The position numbers and the translations under genes were made by a program. The notes under the pieces were generated by a model, which saw only the letters and a list, made by a program, of their open reading frames with translations, had not been told where the DNA came from and did no database searches. DNA of 64,000 nucleotides, from assembly GCA_963665545.2 (NCBI GenBank), contig CAXXKZ010000013.1:434001-498000 (forward strand), read 5' to 3'. The stretch comes from G963665545 sp963665545. GTDB taxonomy: Bacteria; Pseudomonadota; Gammaproteobacteria; Xanthomonadales; SZUA-36. Of the stretch, positions 25,272-33,574 are shown piece by piece (position 1 is the stretch's first letter; each line of letters begins with the position of its first letter).

Positions 25272-25296
25272 GAATTGGGCTGTAGAGAAAAATTTG

Positions 25297-26469
25297 ATGG
25301 GATTGAACACAATACCTGAGTTGCTGGATGACGTGCGTTGCGGACGTATGGTGGTCGTCATGGATGACGAGGACCGGGAAAACGAAGGCGACCTGATCAT
25401 GGCTGCATCAAAAGTCACGCCCGAAGACATTAATTTTATGGCGCGATTCGGGCGGGGTCTGATTTGTCTTCCGCTGACCAGGGAGCGATGTAAACAATTG
25501 CGCCTGGGGTTGATGGTGAACGAAAATCGAGCGCGATTTGCGACCAACTTTACAGTCTCGATTGAAGCTGCCGAGGGTATCACCACGGGCATCTCGGCCT
25601 ATGATCGTGCCCACACCATTCGCACTGCGGTGCGGCCAGACGCCGGACCGGACGAAATCTCCCAGCCCGGCCACGTTTTTCCCTTGATGTCTCAGCCCGG
25701 TGGGGTATTGGCCCGTGCCGGCCACACCGAAGCCAGCGTTGACCTGGCGCTGTTGGCGGGGCTGGAGCCGGCCGCAGTTCTGGTCGAAATTCTCAATGAA
25801 GATGGCAGTATGGCGCGCCGTCCCCAACTGGAAAAATTCGCCGCGGCACATAAATTGAAAATCGGCACAATCGCAGACCTCATTCGTTACCGCATGGAAA
25901 CCGAGAATACGGTGGAGAGAATATCCTGTCACAGCGTTGATACCGACTTCGGTGCATTCGACCTGCATGCTTATCGCGATACCATTGAAGGGCGGCTCCA
26001 TCTTGTATTGAGGAGGGGGATTGTCAATCCGGATGAGCCCTTTCTGGTCCGCGTGCACGTGCAGAATCCCCTCAATGACGTGTTTTCAATCAAACGTGAT
26101 GATTTCGGTATGCCGTTGCGAAATGCGCTGCGGGAAATCGACCGGCGTGGTGACGGAATGGTGCTCGTTCTGGGAGGACACAAGAACGACGACGAATTGC
26201 TGCGCCAGCTTCAGCAGCAGCCCGAACCGGCCGTTAGCCGCCGCGGCGATGATCGTCGTTCTCGCGAATTGCGGACCTACGGAATCGGCGCACAAATCAT
26301 AGTTGACATGGGTGTCAGAAAAATGCTGGTCATGAGCGCTCCCTGGAAACTGACCGGTCTGGCAGGTTTTGGCCTGGAAGTGGTTGGCTACCTCGACACC
26401 CAGGCCCCGACCGCAGCGGGCGGAGATGCCAGCCCGATTGTGTCTGCCGTGAGTGAAACCTCTCGATGA
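25297..26469 (+). CDS. ribB: 3,4-dihydroxy-2-butanone-4-phosphate synthase with degenerate GTP cyclohydrolase II domain
   Basis: 390 residues. The N-terminal RibB domain (residues 1-205) has its catalytic MDDEDRENEGDLIMAAS, GHVFPL and HTEASVDL. The C-terminal part has the outline of GTP cyclohydrolase II, but the zinc cysteines of HSECLTGDALFSLRCDC are absent: the aligned stretch reads HVQNPLNDVFS. Such fusions are known to keep only RibB activity, so a separate ribA is expected elsewhere. An upstream in-frame ATG at 25255 would overlap ribE; 25297 preserves the usual N-terminus (MGLNTIPELLDDVRCGRMVVV). Confidence 0.92.
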   Translation: MGLNTIPELLDDVRCGRMVVVMDDEDRENEGDLIMAASKVTPEDINFMARFGRGLICLPLTRERCKQLRLGLMVNENRARFATNFTVSIEAAEGITTGISAYDRAHTIRTAVRPDAGPDEISQPGHVFPLMSQPGGVLARAGHTEASVDLALLAGLEPAAVLVEILNEDGSMARRPQLEKFAAAHKLKIGTIADLIRYRMETENTVERISCHSVDTDFGAFDLHAYRDTIEGRLHLVLRRGIVNPDEPFLVRVHVQNPLNDVFSIKRDDFGMPLRNALREIDRRGDGMVLVLGGHKNDDELLRQLQQQPEPAVSRRGDDRRSRELRTYGIGAQIIVDMGVRKMLVMSAPWKLTGLAGFGLEVVGYLDTQAPTAAGGDASPIVSAVSETSR

Positions 26470-26927
26470 GCAAATCGGAGACAAGGGCCAGGATCGCCAT
26501 CGTCGCTGGTGAATTCAACCGGGTCATAGTCGACCAATTGGTGCTCGGAGCCCGCGACGCATTGGCCAGAAACGGCCTGGCGCATGAAGAGCAAAGCACT
26601 TTTTGGGTGCCAGGCGCATTCGAGCTGCCGCTGGCCGCAGATCGCCTGGCAGCAAGCGGCATGTTCGACGCAATCTTGACTCTTGGCGCTGTGATTCGCG
26701 GCGACACGCCCCATTTTGACTACGTGGCCGGTGAGTGCGCCAGGGGGGTGGCTCAGGTCTCTGTCAGGCGGGGCTTGCCGGTGATATTCGGCGTTCTGAC
26801 AACGGACAATATCGAACAGGCGCTGGACAGAGCGGGGACCGGTGAAGGCAATAAGGGGTTCGATTCGGCCATGGCCGCTCTGCGCATGCTTGCCGTGCTG
26901 CGCGACATTGATTCTCTGACACCCTGA
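26466..26927 (+). CDS. ribH: 6,7-dimethyl-8-ribityllumazine synthase
   Basis: 153 residues, family length. It condenses the RibB product with the ribityl pyrimidine; the product goes to RibE. Motifs: VAGEFNRVIVDQLVLGA, WVPGAFELPLAADRL, LGAVIRGDTPHFDYVAGE and PVIFGVLTTDNIEQALDRAGT. It overlaps ribB by four bases. Confidence 0.96.
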   Translation: MSKSETRARIAIVAGEFNRVIVDQLVLGARDALARNGLAHEEQSTFWVPGAFELPLAADRLAASGMFDAILTLGAVIRGDTPHFDYVAGECARGVAQVSVRRGLPVIFGVLTTDNIEQALDRAGTGEGNKGFDSAMAALRMLAVLRDIDSLTP

Positions 26928-26971
26928 TCGCCCATGCGCAGCCAAACCGCGAACAGATTCCCGAAAACTCC

Positions 26972-27394
26972 ATGACAGGCAGAACCGACTTTTCGGCCAA
27001 AAGCCGCGCCCGTCGCCGAGCCCTTCAAGGCCTGTATCAGTGGCACATTAATCGCCAGGAAGCTGAAGAGATCGCCAACCAGTTCGTCAGTAAACAGGAC
27101 TTTTCCACTGTAGACGAGGCTCATTTCAGACTGTTGTTGGCCGGGGTGGTCGAGAACGAAGACACCCTTCTCAAACAGTTGACTCCGGCACTCGACCGCC
27201 CGCTGGAACAGTTGGATATCATGGAAAAAGTGGTCTTGCTGATCGGCGTTTTTGAACTGCTCCATTGCCCGCAAACGCCGTGGCGCGTGGTCATCAACGA
27301 GTGTGTTGATCTGTCCAAGCGGTTTGGGTCCGAACAGGGGTATGCCTATATCAACGGTGTGCTCGATAAGGTTGCCACCGGGCTCCACCACTGA
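26972..27394 (+). CDS. nusB: Transcription antitermination factor NusB
   Basis: 140 residues, all-helical RNA-binding protein that acts with S10 (NusE) in rRNA antitermination. The N-terminal Arg-rich KSRARRRALQGLYQW and the C-terminal INECVDLSKRFGSEQGYAYINGVLDKVA are diagnostic. It follows ribH after 44 bases, the usual order. Confidence 0.95.
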   Translation: MTGRTDFSAKSRARRRALQGLYQWHINRQEAEEIANQFVSKQDFSTVDEAHFRLLLAGVVENEDTLLKQLTPALDRPLEQLDIMEKVVLLIGVFELLHCPQTPWRVVINECVDLSKRFGSEQGYAYINGVLDKVATGLHH

Positions 27395-27422
27395 ATTCTC
27401 TGATCAAACACAGGCATGACTC

Positions 27423-28394
27423 ATGGCTGAATTCGACCTGATTGAGCGAATTCGGCAGTGTGCCGGTGATTTGCGGAGCGATGTACTCTTAGGCATCGGA
27501 GATGACGCCGCGATACTCCAGATTGCTGGCGCCAAATCACTTGTGGTGTGCTGCGACACACTGAACGAGGGCGTTCACTTCATGCCCGGCACGGATCCTC
27601 TGACCGTGGGGCACAAGTCATTGGCGGTAAATCTGAGTGATCTGTCCGCCATGGGCGCGGAGGCGGCATGGTTTCTCCTGTCAATTTCAATGCCGCACGC
27701 TGACGGGCAATGGCTGGATGCCTTTCTCGACGGTTTGATTGCCCTGGCCCACAGTAGCGGCGTGAGCCTGGTGGGGGGCGATACCACCACAGGCTCGTTA
27801 TCGGTGACAATCACAGCTCTGGGCACCGTGGAATCGGCTGGCGCCTTGCAGCGCTGTGGTGCTTCACCCGGCGATGCGATTATCATTTCCGGTACCCCCG
27901 GGCTGGCCGCGCTGGCCTTGCTGGAGATCAGCGCCGGCCGGCAACCCACTTCGAGGAGCAGACTTGCGCTGGAAATGCCGCAGCCGCGCCTTGAGCTTGG
28001 ACGGTTGCTGCGTGGGCGCGCCAGCGCCTGCATTGATGTATCCGATGGCTTGCTGGCGGATCTTGGGCATATCCTGATTGCCTCCGGTATGGGCGCGATC
28101 ATCGAGCTTGATTCGCTGCCGGTGCATCCCGAACTAGAGCGAATATCGCTTGATGAGCGCCGCGGGTTAATTCTTGCGGGCGGAGATGATTACGAGTTGT
28201 GTTTCACCCTTCCCAGACAATACCTGGAATGGCTGGATTCACTTGCCGCACCCGCGGGCGTTGAGCTGACCATAATCGGCCACATTACCGCCGGGGCCGG
28301 CGTGCAGTGCAGAGAAGTGGATGGTTCAGAGTGGTCCCCACCGGTTGTCGGTTATCAGCACTTTGCCCCGCGCTCAGGCCACTCAAGTAAATAA
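27423..28394 (+). CDS. thiL: Thiamine-monophosphate kinase
   Basis: 323 residues. Phosphorylates thiamine monophosphate to the diphosphate cofactor. The N-terminus MAEFDLIERI, GIGDDAAIL, DTLNEGVHF, KSLAVNLSDLSAMGA, GGDTT and CIDVSDGLLADLGHI are the family's nucleotide and magnesium-binding motifs. It follows nusB by 28 bases. The gene ends two bases before the convergent yraN. Confidence 0.95.
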   Translation: MAEFDLIERIRQCAGDLRSDVLLGIGDDAAILQIAGAKSLVVCCDTLNEGVHFMPGTDPLTVGHKSLAVNLSDLSAMGAEAAWFLLSISMPHADGQWLDAFLDGLIALAHSSGVSLVGGDTTTGSLSVTITALGTVESAGALQRCGASPGDAIIISGTPGLAALALLEISAGRQPTSRSRLALEMPQPRLELGRLLRGRASACIDVSDGLLADLGHILIASGMGAIIELDSLPVHPELERISLDERRGLILAGGDDYELCFTLPRQYLEWLDSLAAPAGVELTIIGHITAGAGVQCREVDGSEWSPPVVGYQHFAPRSGHSSK

Positions 28395-28396
28395 AA

Positions 28397-28768
28397 TCAG
28401 CCCTCGACCTGGAATGCGTCCCGGATCCAGTCCGTTTGAACTGACTCGCCTTCACCGGTAATGGAGACCACGTCCAATCGACAAACCACAGACTCGGCTG
28501 TTGCCGAATTCTGCAGGTAAAATTCGGCAGTGCGGATGATTTTTCGCTGTTTGGTCGCGGTTACGGTTTCGGCTCCTGTGCCAAAATCAATCCTGCGTCG
28601 GTATCTGACTTCAACGAACACCAGGGTTTCCCCATCCATCATGATGAGATCGATTTCCCCCATGCGGCATTGGTAGTTGCTCTGCAGGGTCTTCAATCCG
28701 TGCGATTCCAGTACCCTCCGTGCATGTTTTTCCCAATGAAGGCCCGCGGCCCTGCGATTCCTGTTCAC
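28397..28768 (-). CDS. yraN: YraN family (UPF0102) nuclease-like protein
   Basis: 123 residues with a restriction-endonuclease-like core: GEIDLIMMDGETLVFVEVRYR (acidic metal ligands Glu, Asp and Glu, then a Lys/Arg) and the downstream LDVVSI. The function in the cell is not settled. The start overlaps the stop of the lpoA-like gene by four bases, the order known from E. coli (rsmI, lpoA, yraN). Confidence 0.92.
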   Translation of the reverse strand: MNRNRRAAGLHWEKHARRVLESHGLKTLQSNYQCRMGEIDLIMMDGETLVFVEVRYRRRIDFGTGAETVTATKQRKIIRTAEFYLQNSATAESVVCRLDVVSITGEGESVQTDWIRDAFQVEG

Positions 28769-30726
28769 AAGCCCTGGTCAGGCTCCGAATTGACCGGTCT
28801 GCCGCCACGAAATTTGGCCCAGGCCGGCTCTCTCATCAGACGAATGTTGTCACTACCATCCGCACCAATGAATAAGTCACCCGTGCCACCTGGAAATCTG
28901 AAATCAGGATCCCGTTGCATCAGCACGAGCCAGGGTAAAATGTCCCAGGAGTCTCTGCCCAAGGCGTACAGGGCTGCGAACGCTCCACCCCTGATGCTGT
29001 CCAGTGCAGGCAACTCGTCAGACCGTGTATGCGCCAGCAACCAGGGAGATATCGGCAGCTGAACCCCATTCAGGTCTCGGTTCCTGGTTCTGTCGGGAAT
29101 TCCGTTGTAAATTCGGCCGGTGGCGAAAACCGGAATGTCACCCGCTTCATGAAATCGGAGCTGTGGGCGCAGCAAGCGCGCCTGGCTGGCAGTGGCAGCC
29201 ATATAAATAACATCGATGTCATCCCGTCTGGTGGGTTCGAATGTCAAGGGGTGTTGTAGCGTACGCTCGACACTGGCCTTTCGCGCTTTGCTCTCGTCGA
29301 TGAGCAGCAGGCCTTCCAGCACAGGGCCATAGTCCTTTTCAGTTTCGCTATAGCTAACCGCTGCGACAATCCGCGTGTGTTGGCTTGGCCTGGACGTGGT
29401 GGACAGCCGAGGATCCGAAGGATTGGCCTGTACCTGGGCTTGGGTCTCACCCAGATAGGCTTCCGAAAAGGCCCGCGACATCCTGCTTCCCCAGTCCGTG
29501 TCGGGGGCAAGTAGCAACGCCCGATTCAACCCCCTGCCTGCCAGCAATCGACCCGTGGCTGCCGCCTCTTCCTCCTGTGAAAGACTCAGACCGTAAACCT
29601 GACCTGCCAGGTCCGCGGGCAACACTGTTTGTTCTGGCAATCGATTCAACGCCAGCAAGGGAGTGCCCAGTCCTGCCAGATCGAGGACTGCTTCGACCGA
29701 ATCGGCAGGCAAAGGGCCAATTACCAGCTTTGCACCTTCATCAACAGCCTGAAAATAGGCGGCCACCGATGAAGACGGATCATCGTCAGTCGGATAAAAA
29801 ACCAGCTCTGTTCCGCCGGGCCGGGTCAGGTATGCGCTGATCAGGCCATCCCTGATCGCACTGCCGGCGGCTCGCAGTCGCCCTTCGGTCGGCAGCAGGA
29901 CAGCGACTTTGGATGGAGCAGAAAACTGCTGTCGGTAAAGAAGCCATAAATCCAGGGCCGCATCCCTGGATACAGGGTGGGCGGGGTGGCGTAGTTTCCA
30001 CGCGGCAATTGCCCGGTCTACACCAAAGCCTTGGACGATGTTCTGCCGGATCACGAGTGCCAGATCGATCCAGCCCGTGTGTCGCTGATTGCCCTTCGGA
30101 TTGAATGAGCGGATGGACAGGTCTCTGGAATGGACGACTTCCAGGGCTTTTAGCAGAGCGAGCCCTTTCAGGTGCTCGTAAATTGGCATGGAATCAGCAA
30201 TACGGAGTGCCTCAGCCATGGCTGGTGAAGCCGGATGGCGCATCGCAGCCCTCAGCCGCGAGTCAAGGGCGTCATACCTGGGGCCGATGTCTGGAATGAG
30301 GTTTTGCGCCGCCCGTTGCAGAAACAGGCCGGCCTCAGTAACTCTTTGGTCTCTCAGAGCGAGGTCCGCCAGCACCAGATCCAGACGCGCAGCCTGGCTT
30401 GCGGTGAGCAGTGGTCGATCGACCCAGAGCAGCAGATCGCGTGCAGCCTGTGGCCGGTTGGCCATCAGCCAGGCGTCCGCGGCCAATACCCGCAAGCTCG
30501 CCGCAGTCGCGGAATCCGAACCAATTGCTTGCTGTTGCCACAGCAGAGCTGCATCTTCGAATCGCCCCTGGCCGACCAGCGAGTTAGGGTCAAGCTGCTC
30601 GCCAGCGGTTGTGTCCACGCCGCGATCACCCCGGGAATCCGGCGGTACCGTACCGCAGGAAACAATCAGGCAGGCAGGCAATAGCCATAACAGCTGAGTG
30701 TAGTTTCCACACTTTTTGTGCACCAT
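28765..30726 (-). CDS. lpoA: LpoA-like lipoprotein, activator of penicillin-binding protein 1A
   Basis: Outer-membrane lipoprotein expected to reach through the wall and activate PBP1A. The frame is open from 30756, but the ATG at 30726 has GGAG six bases upstream and gives a compact lipoprotein signal (MVHKKCGNYTQLLWLLPACLIVSC). It is about 653 residues. The N-terminal half is helical TPR-like. The C-terminal half is a periplasmic-binding-protein fold (VAVLLPTEGRLRAAGSAIRDGLISAY, VIGPLPADSVEAVL, ALNRLPEQ, IYMAATASQARLLRPQLRFHEAGDIPVFATGRIY). It is divergent from rsmI, with about 60 bases between them for both promoters. Confidence 0.87.
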   Translation of the reverse strand: MVHKKCGNYTQLLWLLPACLIVSCGTVPPDSRGDRGVDTTAGEQLDPNSLVGQGRFEDAALLWQQQAIGSDSATAASLRVLAADAWLMANRPQAARDLLLWVDRPLLTASQAARLDLVLADLALRDQRVTEAGLFLQRAAQNLIPDIGPRYDALDSRLRAAMRHPASPAMAEALRIADSMPIYEHLKGLALLKALEVVHSRDLSIRSFNPKGNQRHTGWIDLALVIRQNIVQGFGVDRAIAAWKLRHPAHPVSRDAALDLWLLYRQQFSAPSKVAVLLPTEGRLRAAGSAIRDGLISAYLTRPGGTELVFYPTDDDPSSSVAAYFQAVDEGAKLVIGPLPADSVEAVLDLAGLGTPLLALNRLPEQTVLPADLAGQVYGLSLSQEEEAAATGRLLAGRGLNRALLLAPDTDWGSRMSRAFSEAYLGETQAQVQANPSDPRLSTTSRPSQHTRIVAAVSYSETEKDYGPVLEGLLLIDESKARKASVERTLQHPLTFEPTRRDDIDVIYMAATASQARLLRPQLRFHEAGDIPVFATGRIYNGIPDRTRNRDLNGVQLPISPWLLAHTRSDELPALDSIRGGAFAALYALGRDSWDILPWLVLMQRDPDFRFPGGTGDLFIGADGSDNIRLMREPAWAKFRGGRPVNSEPDQGL

Positions 30727-30788
30727 GCATTGCTCCGGGCATATCTTTCGCGCCATAATAATACCCTATTCATGGCGGGGTTTATGTA

Positions 30789-31616
30789 ATGTCAGGCGCA
30801 CTGCAAATCGTAGCTTCACCCATTGGAAACCTGGATGATGTAACGCTTCGTGCATTGCAGGTCCTTCGCGACGCGGATTTGCTGGCCGTGGAGGACACCC
30901 GGCACAGCGCGAAGTTGTTAGGCAGACATGGCATCACAACACGCATGGTGGCGCTACATGAGCATAACGAAGAGCGCATGGCTCCGGGATTGGTGGCTCG
31001 GATTCAGGCAGGAGAAAGCATTGCCCTGTTATCCGACGCGGGTACGCCGTTGCTTTCCGATCCAGGTTACCGGTTGGTGCAACTGGCGGCACGTAAGGGT
31101 GTGAATATCGTCGCGATCCCCGGGCCTAGCGCGATAACAGCGGCGCTGTCTGTCAGCGGCCTGCCGACCGACCGATTCACATTTGAAGGTTTTCTGCCGG
31201 CAAGACAGTCTCAACGGCTCGAGCGGTTACGGAAACTGGGCCGGGAACCCAGAACCATGGTGCTGTTCGAGTCGTCCCACCGGTTACTGGCATTGCTGGC
31301 TGATCTTGAAAGCGTGTTTGGGGCGCCTCGGGCAGCCGTCATCTGCCGTGAGATGACCAAGAGGTTCGAAACGGTTCTACGCGGCAGCATCGGCCAGTTG
31401 AGGGAAAGGGCGGAGGCGGACCCCAATCAGCGTAAAGGTGAGTTCGTGGTCCTCGTGGCCGGAGCGCCGTCATCACAGAACGAAGACCTCGAAGCTGCCA
31501 TTGAAGCAGGTAGACTGCTGTTGGACTACCTGCCAGTCAGCCAGGCAGCCCGGGCGGCCAGCCGCCTGCACGGTGTATCCAGGCGTGAGATATACGCGAG
31601 GTTTTCCCGGCAGTAA
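30789..31616 (+). CDS. rsmI: 16S rRNA 2'-O-methyltransferase RsmI
   Basis: 275 residues. Methylates the ribose of C1402 in 16S rRNA. Tetrapyrrole-methylase fold: IVASPIGNLDDVTLRALQVL, VEDTRHSAKLL, ALLSDAGTPLLSDPGYRLV, IPGPSAITAALSVSGLPTDRFTFEGFLP, and the C-terminal helical domain (ASRLHGVSRREIYARF). The start codon follows the short divergent promoter region shared with lpoA. Confidence 0.95.
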   Translation: MSGALQIVASPIGNLDDVTLRALQVLRDADLLAVEDTRHSAKLLGRHGITTRMVALHEHNEERMAPGLVARIQAGESIALLSDAGTPLLSDPGYRLVQLAARKGVNIVAIPGPSAITAALSVSGLPTDRFTFEGFLPARQSQRLERLRKLGREPRTMVLFESSHRLLALLADLESVFGAPRAAVICREMTKRFETVLRGSIGQLRERAEADPNQRKGEFVVLVAGAPSSQNEDLEAAIEAGRLLLDYLPVSQAARAASRLHGVSRREIYARFSRQ

Positions 31617-31675
31617 CAGGAAGGCCAGAGCCGTTTCGCAGCACGCAAGTATAGTGAGCTCGAGATGTTTTCTTT

Positions 31676-31704
31676 TTTACTCGACCCCTTTTATGAGAGA
31701 CAAT
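31676..31704 (+). promoter_or_regulatory. Candidate promoter of rnpB
   Basis: TTTACT at 31676-31681 and GACAAT at 31699-31704 with a 17-base spacer. The expected start, about seven bases on, coincides with the 5' end of the RNase P RNA at 31711. Confidence 0.45.
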
Positions 31705-31710
31705 AGGCTC

Positions 31711-32072
31711 GGGAGTCGGCCAGGCAATCGCTCTGTTGTGTACTTGTACCAACGGAGAGGAAAGTCCGGGCTCCACAGGGCAGGGTGCCAGGTAACGCCT
31801 GGGAGGCGCGAGCTTACGGAAAGTGCAACAGAAAATATACCGCCTGTCAGCTCATTGGGTCGTCAGGTAAGGGTGAAATGGTGCGGTAAGAGCGCACCGC
31901 GTCGGTGGTAACATCGACGGCATTGCAAACCCCACCCGGAGCAAGACCAAATAGGAAAGCGATACCACGGCCCGTGGTGCTTTCGGGTAGGTCGCAAGAG
32001 GCTGGTGGCGACGCCAGTCCCAGATGAATGATTGTCCACGACAGAACCCGGCTTACCGGCCGGCTCCCACCT
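31711..32072 (+). ncRNA. rnpB: RNase P RNA, bacterial type A
   Basis: Catalytic RNA that trims tRNA 5' leaders. Conserved blocks: GAGGAAAGTCCGGGCTCC near 31756, GAGCAAGACCAAATAGG near 31940, and GACAGAACCCGGCTTA near 32040. The 5' GGGAGTCGGCC (from 31711) pairs with GGCCGGCTCCC (to about 32067), forming helix P1. Length about 360 bases. There is no classic U-tract terminator after it; a palindromic element begins about 50 bases downstream. It lies between rsmI and the dcw cluster, as in Pseudomonas. Confidence 0.95.
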
Positions 32073-32198
32073 TGTCGCCCATCAACCAGCGAACCCTAGT
32101 CAGCGGTGACTCCGCATGGCGCTAGGACAGCTATCTGGTCCACAGGGTCTCCCTCGACTTCAAGGATGCCAAGCGCCGACAAGATTCTATGGGTCTGG

Positions 32199-33137
32199 TC
32201 AAGCCATGGTTACACACGGTTTGAATGTTTCGCCTCGACTCATAAGGGCATATGCAATCCTGACCAACTTGCGCCCCAATATCACTCGAGCAGCGGTTTT
32301 TGAAAGTCCCTTATCCAGTTGACGCTGATGATAGCGCTCGAATCGAGGTTCGTTGCGGGCCGCGTGAGCGGCACAAAATAGCAATCGTCGTATCTCCTTC
32401 TCGCCATTCTTGGTCAGCTTGTGCTTGCCCTGCATGCGACCAGACCGCCGCAATCGTATGTCCAGGCCGAGGTAGGCCACAAAGGCATCCGATGAAGCGA
32501 ACACGCCGCGATGAAAGGCCGCCACCAACCCAGCAGCTGTGGCGGGTCCAAGGCCCGGTATCTGTTGGCAACGCGCATAGTCTTGTTGCAGGCCCAACGC
32601 CCTTAGCAAATACTCAATCCGGCATTCGATGCGCTGGATCAAGCGGCTGCAGGCCTGTTCCACTTCTCGGCCTGACAGCGACACTTGGCGCATGCTCATG
32701 CGCATGTTTTTACGCACTCCAACCACCACAGCGCGACGCTTAATCAAAGCCCACAGCTCCCGTGAATGCTGGTCTGACGGGCAATGACGAGGCAATGACT
32801 GCGCTTCGTGGCTGAGATAGCGTGCTAACAACCAGGCATCATGCGGATCACTCTTATGCCTCAGGCCGACGGCATACCGATAGTGATGCAGCTGGCGTGG
32901 GTTCACCAAGTAGATCGCATAGCCCAAAGCGTGCGCAGTATCCACCACCGCCAGGTGGTAATGCGATGTCGGCTCCAGCGCCAGTCGTACCTCGCCCGTC
33001 AACCCACCAAGCCATTGTGCAATGGCCGCGGTTGAGTTATTGACTTGATAATGTCGTTGCCGGGTCCAATCGTAAACGTCCAAATGATCTTTCGAAACAT
33101 CCACACCTAAAGTGACTTGGGTAACATTGCTTGTCAT
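32199..33137 (-). CDS. IS110-family transposase (bridge-RNA-guided recombinase)
   Basis: 312 residues from the ATG at 33137, which has GGAG six bases upstream; a longer frame from 33197 has no such site. The N-terminal RuvC-like DEDD domain shows GVDVSKDHLDVYDW, LALEPTSHYH, and KSDPHDAWLLARYL. The C-terminal transposase-20 domain has IPGLGPATAAGLVAAFHRGVF, VAYLGLDIRLRRSGRMQGKHKLTKNGEKEIRRLLF (helix-hairpin-helix and catalytic Ser region). It looks full length and intact. Confidence 0.93.
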   Translation of the reverse strand: MTSNVTQVTLGVDVSKDHLDVYDWTRQRHYQVNNSTAAIAQWLGGLTGEVRLALEPTSHYHLAVVDTAHALGYAIYLVNPRQLHHYRYAVGLRHKSDPHDAWLLARYLSHEAQSLPRHCPSDQHSRELWALIKRRAVVVGVRKNMRMSMRQVSLSGREVEQACSRLIQRIECRIEYLLRALGLQQDYARCQQIPGLGPATAAGLVAAFHRGVFASSDAFVAYLGLDIRLRRSGRMQGKHKLTKNGEKEIRRLLFCAAHAARNEPRFERYHQRQLDKGLSKTAARVILGRKLVRIAYALMSRGETFKPCVTMA

Positions 33138-33159
33138 AATGATCTCCGCGGTTATATGC

Positions 33160-33340
33160 CGTAGCCGGGATCTCACGGGGCGCAAGCTTGTATACATCGG
33201 CTGTCATTGCAGCTAGATTCTCAATCGGCGCTCTGGTGAGAATGGGATGGGGACGAACTCTTGTTAGTCTGTACCGACTGGCCAGAAAGCGACTGCGTCC
33301 CGCCCATCCCGGCACCCTTAATCATCCAGATTTAAGGCAG
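33160..33340 (-). ncRNA. Predicted bridge RNA of the IS110 element
   Basis: Non-coding end upstream of the transposase, read on the minus strand. Order: a 5' hairpin CCTTAA/TTAAGG (33316-33337), then a stem (33296-33310 with 33244-33255, GGGATGGGCGGGACG against CGTCCCCATCCC) closing a loop. Inside the loop CAGTCGCTT (33287-33295) equals the left target plus core, and ACAAG (33260-33264) is complementary to the core plus right target CTTGT. Further 3', AGAATCT (33215-33221) equals the left donor end plus core, and ATACAAG (33187-33193) is complementary to the core plus right donor CTTGTAT. The order matches known bridge RNAs. The exact 5' and 3' ends are guesses. Confidence 0.68.
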
Positions 33341-33574
33341 AAACACCATACAAGCGACTGGGTCGTCGAGCCCGAGCGCCAAGGATGGCGTGAGGAAGGA
33401 AAATGCCAGGATGGCAGCATTTTCCGGCGGCTCGAAGAGCTGCTGAACGGTTTCAAGTGTTCTTAGCGCCTTGGATCGTTCCCGCGCATCCCTGCGGTCC
33501 ACGATCTAAGCATATCCTTGTGCAAAAGGGCCATCCGCCAGGAGAGGGAGGCCCTGTGGACCAGATGGCTGTCC

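Larger units (their letters stand above)
32184..33354 (-). mobile_element. IS110-family insertion sequence
   Basis: 1,171 bp, IS110 group. The ends are placed by comparing its flanks with the uninterrupted repeat core at 19367-19402: the left flank stops after GCGCCGACAAG at 32183 and the right flank resumes with CGACTGGGTCG at 33355. A direct repeat ACAAG (32179-32183 and 33350-33354) includes the CT core dinucleotide read on the minus strand. Transposase is on the minus strand with only 15 bases after its stop and 217 bases of non-coding DNA before its start, the layout in which IS110-group elements carry a bridge RNA. No terminal inverted repeats, as expected for this family. Confidence 0.85.
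32125..33574. repeat. Second nested palindromic element, interrupted by an IS110 insertion
   Basis: Outer arms 32125-32155 and 33544-33574 (31 bases each) pair at 29 positions, the other two being G-T wobbles. Without the insertion the element would be about 279 bp. It shares the 36-base core (32159-32183 continued at 33355-33365) and GCCATCCGCCAGG (33530-33542) with the element at 19334-19539, while the arms have quite different sequences. An inner hairpin at 33398-33425 (GGAAAATGC/GCATTTTCC) has GGATG in its loop. Confidence 0.75.

Noticed and set aside
31438..31911. A 157-codon frame from rsmI into rnpB
   Set aside because: It is in the wrong frame of rsmI and runs into the conserved RNase P RNA.
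32300..32743. Plus-strand frame inside the transposase
   Set aside because: It is an antisense shadow of the IS110 transposase, which is clearly coding on the minus strand.
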